Of a stretch of DNA of 9,766 nucleotides, positions 1 through 7,147 are shown in pieces; the first letter of the stretch is position 1, and each line of letters begins with the position of its first letter. The notes beneath the pieces were generated by a model that was not told the origin of the DNA, ran no database searches, and worked only from the letters and a program-made list of their open reading frames with translations. The stretch is from JAJKIP01 sp040509055 (GTDB lineage Bacteria; Bacteroidota; Bacteroidia; Chitinophagales; Chitinophagaceae), in NCBI GenBank assembly GCA_040509055.1, contig JBEVLT010000005.1:1-9766 (forward strand), written 5' to 3'. The position numbers were made by a program, and so were the translations under genes.

Positions 1-2
1 CA

Positions 3-1325
3 TCAAAAATCAGACAATATGCTCAGGTTTGGGAGAAATATGCCAATATCAAATTCGATTTTATAGATTATGGAAATGCCGATATACGTATCGGTTTTAA
101 CAGTGGAGGATATTGGTCTTATGCAGGAACACAGTCAAAAAAAATAGGGCAAAACCAAGAGACTATGAATTACGAAGGTTTTAATGACTACACTCCCGAA
201 GTAGTGTTAAGAAGGACTATACTTCATGAATTTGGTCATGCGCTTGGTTTATTACATGAGCACAAGTCTCCTTTGAGCCGTATAGAATGGAATAAACCCA
301 AAGTTTATGCATATTATCTTCAGACACAGGCATGGAGTCCGCAAATGGTTGACGAACAAGTACTAAACCGATATAGCATTGAAATGTCAAACAAAGAATA
401 TGACCCCTCTTCTATTATGCATTATCCCATAGATGCTTCGTTAACTTTAAATGTTTATTCAGTCAGCTGGAATTCGGATTTATCAATAGGTGATAAGAGT
501 TTAATTGCCGAAATGTATCCGTTTTCTACTATTACGACGACTACAACTGGAGGAGGTAATACAGGTTTAAGCGCGTCCTGCTCATTGAACAATGTCACCA
601 TTGACCATAATATTTTGCAGAACGGTAAGTATGGTATGAGCATAAAGGGTTCATTTCAGATCAATAATGCCTATGGACGACGATGCAAGTTTGTGACTTA
701 CTTCTATACATCAAACGGGGCGCCTTTAAGGGATTTTAACCAGCAATACTATTCTGCAAATGGCAATGTAGCAGTAGGAAAGGATATCACGCCTGTCTAT
801 AATGCCAGCTTATTTACAAATGAAGAGTTGCATTTGACAAATGGCAATCATAGCTTAAAGGCGACCGTATCAGTGTTTGATGACCAGACCAGGGAAATTG
901 CTCAAGGAGGCGCCACCTATTTCACCTATCATAACGGGCCTGTACTTTCAGATATCTACAATGTTCAGTCTTTTGATAATTTCAATTATAAGTTGGTAGT
1001 GATGCCCAAGTTTACCATACAGAACGCCAGGTATAACCAATTGTCGGTGGTTGCTTATTTTTATTTTCAAAATGGGATGCCCGTAACCTATTATGACCCG
1101 TCTTTGGGCAGAAATGCCAATTTGGCTTTTAGTAATAACTTCAGTCCGGGGTATGATAATACTACCTATAATTATGGCTATTACAGCGATCTGTTTTTAG
1201 ATGTTTCCTACAATTATTTTCCAATCCTAAGACAGCAAACAGCCTATAAATATTTTACAGCAATATTTAAAGATGGGCAACAGATTGCCACGAGTTCCTG
1301 GACAACATTCACGCTGAATAGGTAA
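3..1325 (+). CDS. Astacin-like (M12A) zinc metalloprotease with two C-terminal beta-rich domains, 5' partial
   Basis: The frame is open from the window's left edge, so the start codon, any signal peptide and any propeptide lie upstream; the ATG at 165 is internal. About 440 residues are visible. The zinc site HEFGHALGLLHEH (codons from 225) fits the HExxHxxGxxHE signature, with three zinc ligands and a general-base glutamate. About 50 residues later SIMHY is the Met-turn of astacin-type metzincins. Upstream, ADIRIGF and GYWSYAGT are typical of the catalytic domain's N-terminal sheet. A Thr/Gly-rich linker (about 525-570) leads into two similar beta-rich domains (633-926 and 987-1316). It is probably exported and degrades extracellular protein. 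GC content is visibly lower than in the neighbouring operon (22 of 60 bases in 1141-1200). It converges on that operon and is probably functionally unrelated. The protease family is secure; the substrate is unknown. Confidence 0.88.
   Translation, partial: SKIRQYAQVWEKYANIKFDFIDYGNADIRIGFNSGGYWSYAGTQSKKIGQNQETMNYEGFNDYTPEVVLRRTILHEFGHALGLLHEHKSPLSRIEWNKPKVYAYYLQTQAWSPQMVDEQVLNRYSIEMSNKEYDPSSIMHYPIDASLTLNVYSVSWNSDLSIGDKSLIAEMYPFSTITTTTTGGGNTGLSASCSLNNVTIDHNILQNGKYGMSIKGSFQINNAYGRRCKFVTYFYTSNGAPLRDFNQQYYSANGNVAVGKDITPVYNASLFTNEELHLTNGNHSLKATVSVFDDQTREIAQGGATYFTYHNGPVLSDIYNVQSFDNFNYKLVVMPKFTIQNARYNQLSVVAYFYFQNGMPVTYYDPSLGRNANLAFSNNFSPGYDNTTYNYGYYSDLFLDVSYNYFPILRQQTAYKYFTAIFKDGQQIATSSWTTFTLNR
633..1316 (+). 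repeat. Tandem pair of homologous beta-rich domains inside the metalloprotease
   Basis: Two segments, 633-926 and 987-1316, share an aligned pattern at protein level. The first has SFQINNAY, then TYFYTSNGAPL, and ends TYFTY. The second has KFTIQNARY, then AYFYFQNGMPV, and ends TTFTL. Each is about 100-110 residues with alternating hydrophobic positions and many Tyr, Asn and Gly residues, as in a beta-sandwich accessory domain. The alignment was made by eye. A carbohydrate- or protein-binding role is only a guess. Confidence 0.55.
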
Positions 1326-1390
1326 GGCCAGGAATGCATCGGACTAGTGAAACTGGGTTAGTATAATAATGATTTAATATAGGTAAACCA
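1326..1390. other. Convergent intergenic spacer
   Basis: This 65-nt gap separates the stop codons of the plus-strand protease and the minus-strand operon. Its right half is AT-rich. I see no GC-rich hairpin followed by a T run for either strand, so no intrinsic terminator can be assigned. It also marks the point where base composition changes sharply. Confidence 0.5.
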
Positions 1391-2545
1391 TCAAGGCTCA
1401 CCGGCCTTTCTCACCTCCTTTCTGTACAACCTGTATGTTTTATATACCACCGCGCCCAGCTCCCCTGCAATACTGTTCATCACTTCATTGTCCTCGTCCA
1501 CCCAGGACAGCTCTCCCCGCTGGTAACCGGCCTGCAAGGCATTGGCCATGAGGGCGGGATAAAGCAGGGCCCCGATACCCCGGTGGCGATGCGCCTGTTT
1601 TACCGCTGCGGTAATTACCCGCACGGTTTTAATGGTCTTCCCGGCGGCCAGGATCTTGAAAAACCCGGTGGGCAGCAGCCTGCCATTGCGGATCCGCAGC
1701 AATACCTCGTTCAGGTTGGGCAGGCAGAGCAGGAAGGCGATGGGCTCACCCTGGTATTCTGCCACCAGCACCAGCCGCGGATCGATGATGCTCTTCATGT
1801 CCTTTGCCAGCAGCACAAACTCGTCACGCGGAATAGGTACAAACCCCCAGTGGTCCGCAAATGCATCGTTGTAGATGGCATGAAAATGTTCCAGTTCCTG
1901 CCGGAATTGTTTCATGTCCGGGTGACGCACGCGGATGCCGTGCCGTGCCGACAAGGCCTGTGCCACCCGCTCCATCCGGGGCGACGGTACAAATTGCGGC
2001 CGCTCCAGGGTATATGCATAAAAATCCTTAAGCTTCTGCCATCCCTGTGCACGGAGCTGCTCATCATAATACGGCGGGTTGTAGGTGAGCATGAAATAAG
2101 GCGGCGCGCCAAAACCCTCTACCAGCACGCCCAGTTCGTTGTGAATATCGAAGTTCATCGGGCCAATCACATGGGTGCAATCCTGCTGCAGCAGGAAACC
2201 GGTCGCTGAATCAAGCAGGGTGTGGAACAGGCCGGCATCGTTTTCTGCTTCCAGGTAACCGAAGAATCCATCACGTGTGCTGAAATGTGCATTGTGCTCT
2301 CGGTTCACAAACGCCGCGATCCTGCCCACATACCGGCCATCCCGCCGCGCCAGGAAAAAGCGGTGCGGGTTTTTTGTCCAGAACGGGTGTTTGGACGCGA
2401 ACAGTTGCCGCTGGGTCAGTCGCAGCGGCGGCACCCAGTTCGGATCGTCGCGGTAAAACCGGTATGGAAAACCAATAAATTGCCGCAATTGCCTGGCGGT
2501 TTTTACTTCTTCTATTTCGATGGTATGATTATCGGTCCGGGTCAT
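1391..2545 (-). CDS. YghO-like GNAT-fold acyltransferase, candidate N-acyltransferase of the lipid operon
   Basis: A 384-residue protein, last gene of the operon. The C-terminal half carries a GNAT motif A, HRHRGIGALL (residues 319-328), matching the R/QxxGxG/A loop that binds the acyl-CoA pyrophosphate. It is followed by a WVDEDNEVMNSIAGELGA segment and a YRLYRK end typical of this larger two-part GNAT family (E. coli YghO type). The N-terminal part has PYRFYRDDPNWVPPLR (residues 27-42) and GPMNFDIHNELG (128-139), also characteristic of the family. The start ATG overlaps the stop of the upstream reductase as ATGA, which implies coupled translation. In Caulobacter the bacterial ceramide synthase (bCerS) is a GNAT-type protein of similar size, so N-acylation of the long-chain base is a reasonable inference from context. 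I cannot confirm orthology without alignment. There is no signal peptide; a cytosolic location is expected. Confidence 0.78.
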   Translation of the reverse strand: MTRTDNHTIEIEEVKTARQLRQFIGFPYRFYRDDPNWVPPLRLTQRQLFASKHPFWTKNPHRFFLARRDGRYVGRIAAFVNREHNAHFSTRDGFFGYLEAENDAGLFHTLLDSATGFLLQQDCTHVIGPMNFDIHNELGVLVEGFGAPPYFMLTYNPPYYDEQLRAQGWQKLKDFYAYTLERPQFVPSPRMERVAQALSARHGIRVRHPDMKQFRQELEHFHAIYNDAFADHWGFVPIPRDEFVLLAKDMKSIIDPRLVLVAEYQGEPIAFLLCLPNLNEVLLRIRNGRLLPTGFFKILAAGKTIKTVRVITAAVKQAHRHRGIGALLYPALMANALQAGYQRGELSWVDEDNEVMNSIAGELGAVVYKTYRLYRKEVRKAGEP

Positions 2546-3369
2546 ATCGTGTGTCTTCTTGTCTTCTTTACCACTCTATCGGTGAGATGATAAAACAGGC
2601 CCGGCCAGATCGTTTTCAGCCACCGGAGCGGCCGGCTTTGCCCGTCGCAATAGATATCGAACCGTCCCCGCTGCAGGCCGCGCAGGTAAGCCGCGGCAAC
2701 ACGGTCCGGCGAAAGCGCCCGGATATTTTCGCTCAGCGCGAGGGTTTCCGGCAGGCCATGCTTTTTTTCGTGTGCCAGCATGGAGGTATCGGTATCCGGC
2801 GGGTAAATGACAGATACCCTGATGCCATCGTCGCACCCTTCCATGCGCAGGCATTCCGCCAGGCCGGTCAGCGCAAACTTGGAAGGCGCATAGCTGCTGT
2901 AGCCGATCAGCCCCATGTAGCCGGCTACACTGGAGACAAAGCTCAGCTGGCCCTTTGCCTTTTTCAGGTAAGGCCATGCTGCCCTGGATGCATACAGGGC
3001 GCCGAGGTAATTGGTCTGCATCACCTTCTCCAGGTCGGCCAGCGGCTGATCGGTAAACCGGCCGCAGGACGTGATGCCGGCACAATTGATCAATACATCG
3101 ATCTGTTCAAACCGGTCGCCGATGCTTTGGATGGCAGCGGTAATGCTGTCTTTATCCGACACATCTGCCGGTACGATGTGGATAATGGCAGATGAGCCGG
3201 CCAGTTGCTGCTCGAGCTCCAGCCTGGCGCGGGCCAGCTTTTCCGCATCCCGGGCAACCAGGGTGATGTTACTGCCTTGCTTCACAAAGGCATGGGCAAG
3301 GGCCAGCCCTATACCGGACGATCCTCCGGTGATGACAACGACTTTGTTTCGATAGTTTTCTTTTGCCAT
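2542..3369 (-). CDS. Short-chain dehydrogenase resembling 3-ketodihydrosphingosine reductase (KDSR/CerR type)
   Basis: A 275-residue classical SDR expected to reduce the 3-keto group of a long-chain base using NADPH. Visible motifs are TGGSSGIG (residues 14-21) for cofactor binding, NCAG (95-98), the active-site Asn (120), the serine pair in FVSSVAG (144-150), and YAPSK (160-164) with catalytic Tyr and Lys. The stretch YPPDTDT (189-195), followed by a KKHGLPET-like segment, closely recalls eukaryotic KDSR, where the same YPPDTDT occurs. This makes the assignment stronger than generic SDR. A reading frame extends 28 codons further upstream to 3453, but that part lies inside the P450 gene. The ATG at 3369, one base after the P450 stop, gives the normal SDR N-terminus (MAKENYRNKVVVITGG). 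The tail after residue 248 has Trp, Leu and Phe and could associate with membrane. It overlaps the next gene by 4 nt. Confidence 0.85.
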   Translation of the reverse strand: MAKENYRNKVVVITGGSSGIGLALAHAFVKQGSNITLVARDAEKLARARLELEQQLAGSSAIIHIVPADVSDKDSITAAIQSIGDRFEQIDVLINCAGITSCGRFTDQPLADLEKVMQTNYLGALYASRAAWPYLKKAKGQLSFVSSVAGYMGLIGYSSYAPSKFALTGLAECLRMEGCDDGIRVSVIYPPDTDTSMLAHEKKHGLPETLALSENIRALSPDRVAAAYLRGLQRGRFDIYCDGQSRPLRWLKTIWPGLFYHLTDRVVKKTRRHTI

Positions 3370-3370
3370 A

Positions 3371-4684
3371 TCAGCGATGTTCGATACGAATTTCAAGGTC
3401 TTTGCTGGTACCCAGCGATATACCGGACCGGATGGTGGGAATGACCGGGCCATGTACGGTAAGCCGGAAATGCGTGGCCAGCTTTGCGCAAACCATGCTG
3501 ATCGCCATCCGCGATAGCGCCAGCCCGGCGCATTTGCGCGGGCCTAGGCCAAAGGGCATGAACAGGGCATTTCCGGGCAGGTCCTTTATCTGATCAAATC
3601 GTTGCGGGTTGAATTTTTCCGGTTCGTCCCAGCAACCAGGATGATGGTGCAGGTTGTAAATGCTGATGAGCACCGTGGCATGGCGCGGTATCGTGCAGGC
3701 GTCCGTCTGCAGCGGCACCAGGGTGCGCCGCGTCACGGCCCAGCCCGGCGGGTAACACCGCAGCACTTCGTGGATAAACTTTGCCCTGTCCGGCGGCGTA
3801 GCCAGCCAGCCGCCTGTGCCGGCATTGTTTTCATCCGCTATGCGATCTGCCCATTCGGGGTACCGGGCCAGGCAACAGGTGAGCCAGGCCAGCAGGTCAG
3901 ACAGCGAAAAATAACTGGATGCAAACAGGTTTTTTATTTCGGCCAGCGCTTCCTGTGTATGCAGCAGCTGCCCGTCTTCGCCGGGCTGGTCCATCACCTG
4001 CGCCAGCAATACGCCTTCGCCTGTACCGGTACGCGTTCGCTCCTGCATCAGGCCGAGGAGGATGCGGTCCATATCCTTCAGTGCGCTGTGCAGGCGGGCC
4101 TTCGCGGTCATCGGCAGCCAGGCCGGCAGCGAAAAGGGCCGGGGCCGGCTCACGTATTTTTTGCCTTCCTGCAGGGATTTTTCCAGGCGGCACAATGTTT
4201 TTTCATCCTGCAGGCAAAGCAGGCTGCCTGCCATAATGCGCAGTACCAATTGCCGCAGGTCGCTGCTGGCATTGACCACCCGGCCTGTGCCGGCAGCGCC
4301 TTTCCATTCCGCGATCAGCTCATCCACCAGCTGTTCAATACGGGGCTCCAGTTGCTGCAACCGGGCTCCGCCCAATACAAGCTGTGCTGTTCTTCGCTGG
4401 CGCTTCCATTTTTTGCCGTTGGATACCACCAGCCCCTCTCCCATCAGTTTTTTCATCCGCGTGCTGATCAGGTCAGCTTTATCGAAATGATGGGGCGGCG
4501 CGGCCAGTACCTGCCGGGCCACTACAGGACAACTGACGAGGTAAATATCGGGCAGCGAACGGCACTTTACCACACCGCCGTATTGCTTCATCAGCTGGTA
4601 GAAATAAAGCACGGGATTGGGGCCGACATTTTTAAGAAAACTCAGCATCCCCGGGCCCGGTATATGTTTTTTTTGTTCAGGCAT
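3371..4684 (-). CDS. Cytochrome P450 with atypical I-helix
   Basis: A 437-residue soluble P450 without an N-terminal membrane anchor. The heme loop FGLGPRKCAG (residues 378-387) supplies the thiolate ligand Cys385 (codon 3530-3532). The K-helix ExxR is EVLR (306-309), the C-helix WxxxR is WKRQR (93-97), and the meander has FNPQRF (358-363). The N-terminal IPGPG (8-12) is also typical. The I-helix, normally AGxET or AGxDT for oxygen activation, reads LFASSYFSLSDLLAW (253-267), so both the acidic residue and the threonine are missing. The heme-binding core is otherwise intact, so a P450 fold is secure. The change suggests peroxide use, isomerase-like chemistry or a substrate-assisted mechanism instead of ordinary monooxygenation. 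The first 8 nt overlap the upstream acyltransferase, and the reductase gene starts 1 nt after its stop. Context suggests a lipid chain or long-chain base as substrate. No ferredoxin or reductase gene is visible. Confidence 0.9.
   Translation of the reverse strand: MPEQKKHIPGPGMLSFLKNVGPNPVLYFYQLMKQYGGVVKCRSLPDIYLVSCPVVARQVLAAPPHHFDKADLISTRMKKLMGEGLVVSNGKKWKRQRRTAQLVLGGARLQQLEPRIEQLVDELIAEWKGAAGTGRVVNASSDLRQLVLRIMAGSLLCLQDEKTLCRLEKSLQEGKKYVSRPRPFSLPAWLPMTAKARLHSALKDMDRILLGLMQERTRTGTGEGVLLAQVMDQPGEDGQLLHTQEALAEIKNLFASSYFSLSDLLAWLTCCLARYPEWADRIADENNAGTGGWLATPPDRAKFIHEVLRCYPPGWAVTRRTLVPLQTDACTIPRHATVLISIYNLHHHPGCWDEPEKFNPQRFDQIKDLPGNALFMPFGLGPRKCAGLALSRMAISMVCAKLATHFRLTVHGPVIPTIRSGISLGTSKDLEIRIEHR
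3905..3925 (-). other. Atypical P450 I-helix segment lacking the acid-alcohol pair
   Basis: Codons for FASSYFS (residues 254-260). Aligned with the usual FAGHETT, Gly becomes Ser, the acid becomes Tyr and the conserved Thr becomes Phe. The flanking LF and LLAWLTCCLARYPEW keep the normal register, so the alignment is convincing. Confidence 0.65.
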
Positions 4685-5867
4685 GCACCTCCTGCATTTC
4701 AGCTACATGGTCTTGCTGGCGAAAAACATGTATGGGTTTCAGCTTTGTTTCAGGAAAAAGGACAGCCCGTAATTTTTTTAGCAACCAGTGAGTAACAGGC
4801 TTTGTACAGGCGAAATAAAGGAACTCGTCTTCAGGCAGGCCGCCGATACAGCTTTTTACCCAATAGGCCGTTTGTCCCAGCTTCACCTGCCTTACCCCGC
4901 GTTGAATGGCCAGCGCCACGATGCCATATACCAGGTTGACATAAGAATCATAGGGATCTTTTTCGTTTTCGCGGCCTACGAGCATGAACGTAAGTATATC
5001 CCCGCTGCTGACCAGTACGCCCGTACTGATCACGTTACCGTTGACGATAAAGTGCAGTACTTCGTATTCTTCTTTTCGCTGCTGCAGCTGTTCAAAAAAA
5101 GCTTTGTTGAGCGTTTCCAGTTTTACCGGTGTCCGTTCCATCACCCGCAGGTAGGCCGGAAAGAAATCGCCGGCAAAATTCTCACCCGGCGGCGCCACTA
5201 CCCAGGCGGTGCCTTCGCCATCGTACTGGCCGGGAGATAAAATAACAGGTTCTGTACACCCCGCTTTTTTAAGGGCCTGCAATATCCTGCGGCGATAAGG
5301 ATGGCGCAGCGACGACAGGTAGTTTTGAAAACTATTCCATCTTACCGGCAACTGCATATAAGGAATGCTGTGCGTCAGGAAGAACCCTTCTTTTTCCAAC
5401 CCGTTCAGTCGTGTTGCTTCATGGCGTTCCAGTTCTTTTACCGCCATGAATTTGATTCGTTGCTGTTTCGCAACGCCCCGCATCTCTGCGGCGATCAGCC
5501 GGCTGATCGCGCCGGTATGGGCATCATCCGTAAGCTTCAGGTTTTGCTGGCCAAACGAGGCCGGCAAACCGCATACGAGGATGCGGATGGAAAACAGTTT
5601 CGGAAATACTTTCTTCAATGCTTTTACGATCCGGCTGTCGCCGGTAAAAAGGTCGAGCGAAATGCTGAAGATGGAGAACACCGTGGTAGCCGTCAGCACA
5701 TCACCATCGTAAAAAAGAAGATAAGAAAGCGTAGCATTCTCCACCCGGCTGTCTTCTACTGCCGACAGGAAGCTGTGGCGGTGAAAAATATCGTGGTCAT
5801 CCAGGATGCTGTTCCACTCCACAGGGTCTACGTCGTGAATGCTGTTGTATTTTTTCAGGGTAATCAT
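4677..5867 (-). CDS. FemAB/GNAT-like acyltransferase (peptidoglycan-interpeptide / BioF2-like fold)
   Basis: A 396-residue protein that looks like a double-GNAT, FemAB-type transferase. The N-terminal half begins with a VEWNSILDDHDIFHRHSFL segment (residues 16-34), as at the start of many such proteins. The middle has a basic helix SSLRHPYRRRILQALKKA (185-202). The C-terminal half carries strand and helix signatures of the acyl-CoA-binding domain, including LHFIVNGNVISTGVLV (271-286) and YVNLVYGIVALAIQRGVRQV (309-328), followed by a KLGQTAYWVKSCIGG segment. Such proteins transfer acyl or aminoacyl groups to amines or hydroxyls. Here the partner is probably the long-chain base or its ceramide, making this the second acyltransferase candidate of the operon. 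No signal peptide or clear membrane span is seen. The ATG lies 9 nt after the oxoamine synthase stop. The family is moderately sure; the acceptor is unknown. Confidence 0.65.
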   Translation of the reverse strand: MITLKKYNSIHDVDPVEWNSILDDHDIFHRHSFLSAVEDSRVENATLSYLLFYDGDVLTATTVFSIFSISLDLFTGDSRIVKALKKVFPKLFSIRILVCGLPASFGQQNLKLTDDAHTGAISRLIAAEMRGVAKQQRIKFMAVKELERHEATRLNGLEKEGFFLTHSIPYMQLPVRWNSFQNYLSSLRHPYRRRILQALKKAGCTEPVILSPGQYDGEGTAWVVAPPGENFAGDFFPAYLRVMERTPVKLETLNKAFFEQLQQRKEEYEVLHFIVNGNVISTGVLVSSGDILTFMLVGRENEKDPYDSYVNLVYGIVALAIQRGVRQVKLGQTAYWVKSCIGGLPEDEFLYFACTKPVTHWLLKKLRAVLFPETKLKPIHVFRQQDHVAEMQEVHA

Positions 5868-5876
5868 GGGGCTTTG

Positions 5877-7136
5877 TTAGCGTACCCTCCTGATGATATG
5901 TACAAAGCGGTGGAGCAGTTCGGGCGTATGTGCGGCCGTGCAGCAAAGCCGCAGCCGGGCCTTGCCTTCGGGTACGGCAGGATAAATGACAGCTGTAGCA
6001 AGGATTTGCTCGTCAAACAGTTTTTTGGAAAGATGAAGAGCGCTTTCGTTGTCGCCGCAGATCACCGGTATGATCGGGGTGGCCGAAAGCCCGGTGCGGA
6101 TACCGGCTTCCTGCAGGGCGGCGATCAGCAGGTGCGTATTGTCCCAAAGCGTATCGAAGCGCCAGTTTTCTTCCTGCATCACCCGGAGGGCGGCCAGGGC
6201 GGCAGCCGTATTGGCCGGTGTGGCTGCTGCAGAAAACATATAGGGCGCCCCTCCATGCTTCAGGTACACGATGTCTTCCTCGCGGCCTGCAATGTAACCG
6301 CCATTGGACGGGATCGCCTTGGACAGCGACCCTGTAAAGATGTCGATCTGATGGGCCGGGATGCCAAAATGTGCATTCACACCCCTGCCCTGCGGCCCCA
6401 GCACGCCCAGCGAATGCGCTTCGTCGATCATCAGCAGGGCGCCATGTATTTCTTTTAACCGTACGATCTCCGGCAGCCGGCAGATATCGCCGTCCATGGA
6501 ATACACGCCTTCCACGATCACCAGCTTGCGCACCGTGGAAGAATAAGAGGTCAGCACCTGCTCCAGCGAATCAGGATCGTTGTGACGGAACGAAACTGCC
6601 GTGATGCCCGCCAGTTTGATAGCGTCGGCAATGCTGCGGTGGATGTACTCATCCGCAATAACCAGGTCTTTATTGGAAAACAGCGCCGCTACCACGGCCA
6701 GGTTGGCCATATAGCCGGAGCTAAGCACCATGGCATCTTCGGTGCCTTTGAAATGGCTGATGCTTTTTTCCAGCTCTTCGTGCAGCTGGTTGGTACCGGT
6801 GAGCAGCCGCACGCCGCCGGTGCCCGTGCCATAGGTACGGATGGCATCGATGGCCGCTTCTTCGATATCGGCATGCCCGATCAGGCCCAGGTAATCGTAG
6901 GACGACAGCATGCAAAAAGGCATGTCGTTGATCATCACTTCGGCACCCGAGCGGCCCTGTAATACTTCCTGGAACGTATAGGTATCTTCTTCCACGGAAG
7001 CCTGCAGCCAGCTGAACCAGCGCTGCGACCATTTGCAATTGAGCAGCGTATCCTGCTGCGGCAGAAAACCCGGGTACTTTGAAAAAAAGTCCCGGACTCC
7101 GGATGAATGCAAGGGCTTGTCGTGTATCGTTCTCAT
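5877..7136 (-). CDS. Alpha-oxoamine synthase, serine palmitoyltransferase / cysteate acyltransferase type
   Basis: A 419-residue PLP enzyme of the Spt/BioF/Kbl/HemA family. It condenses an amino acid with an acyl thioester, with loss of CO2, to form an alpha-amino ketone, the committed step of sphingoid base or capnine synthesis. Lys273 in GSLSKAIPSNGG (codon 6318-6320) is the expected PLP lysine. DEAH (238-241), His166 in DEYIHRSI (ring stacking), VEGVYSMDGDI (208-218) and SYDYLGL (79-85) are family signatures. RLRLCCTAAHT (394-404) carries Arg396, at the position that binds the substrate carboxylate in relatives. SGYMANL and FRHN also occur in Sphingomonas Spt. An open frame reaches 7352, but those 72 codons overlap the radical SAM gene and have no family similarity. 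The ATG at 7136, 11 nt after that gene's stop, is preferred. About 70 residues precede the SYDYLGL core, with an unplaced segment rich in Trp and Gln. BioF- or polyketide-type use is the alternative, but the KDSR-like neighbour favours lipid synthesis. Confidence 0.87.
   Translation of the reverse strand: MRTIHDKPLHSSGVRDFFSKYPGFLPQQDTLLNCKWSQRWFSWLQASVEEDTYTFQEVLQGRSGAEVMINDMPFCMLSSYDYLGLIGHADIEEAAIDAIRTYGTGTGGVRLLTGTNQLHEELEKSISHFKGTEDAMVLSSGYMANLAVVAALFSNKDLVIADEYIHRSIADAIKLAGITAVSFRHNDPDSLEQVLTSYSSTVRKLVIVEGVYSMDGDICRLPEIVRLKEIHGALLMIDEAHSLGVLGPQGRGVNAHFGIPAHQIDIFTGSLSKAIPSNGGYIAGREEDIVYLKHGGAPYMFSAAATPANTAAALAALRVMQEENWRFDTLWDNTHLLIAALQEAGIRTGLSATPIIPVICGDNESALHLSKKLFDEQILATAVIYPAVPEGKARLRLCCTAAHTPELLHRFVHIIRRVR
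6318..6320 (-). other. PLP-binding lysine codon of the oxoamine synthase
   Basis: The minus-strand codon AAG encodes Lys273 in GSLSKAIPSNGG, the residue expected to form the internal aldimine with PLP. Its presence shows that the active site is intact. Confidence 0.8.
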
Positions 7137-7147
7137 AGTTGTTCGCT

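Noticed and set aside
455..643. Short minus-strand open frame opposite the protease
   Set aside because: The poly-Val stretch is the reverse complement of the Thr linker; no start context or similarity supports a gene.
1393..1408. Small inverted repeat AAGGC / GCCTT as a possible operon terminator
   Set aside because: The stem is only 5 bp, sits in the last codons of the GNAT gene and has no following T run in the minus-strand direction.
3370..3453. 28-codon upstream extension of the SDR frame
   Set aside because: It overlaps the 3' end of the P450 gene; the ATG at 3369 gives a standard SDR N-terminus just before TGGSSGIG.
3602..4795. Long plus-strand open frame opposite the P450
   Set aside because: Antisense shadow caused by GC-rich third positions of the P450 gene; no recognisable domain, and the true P450 motifs are on the minus strand.
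5301..6458. Long plus-strand open frame opposite the FemAB-like and oxoamine synthase genes
   Set aside because: It spans two well-supported minus-strand genes in antisense, and its translation has no family motif.
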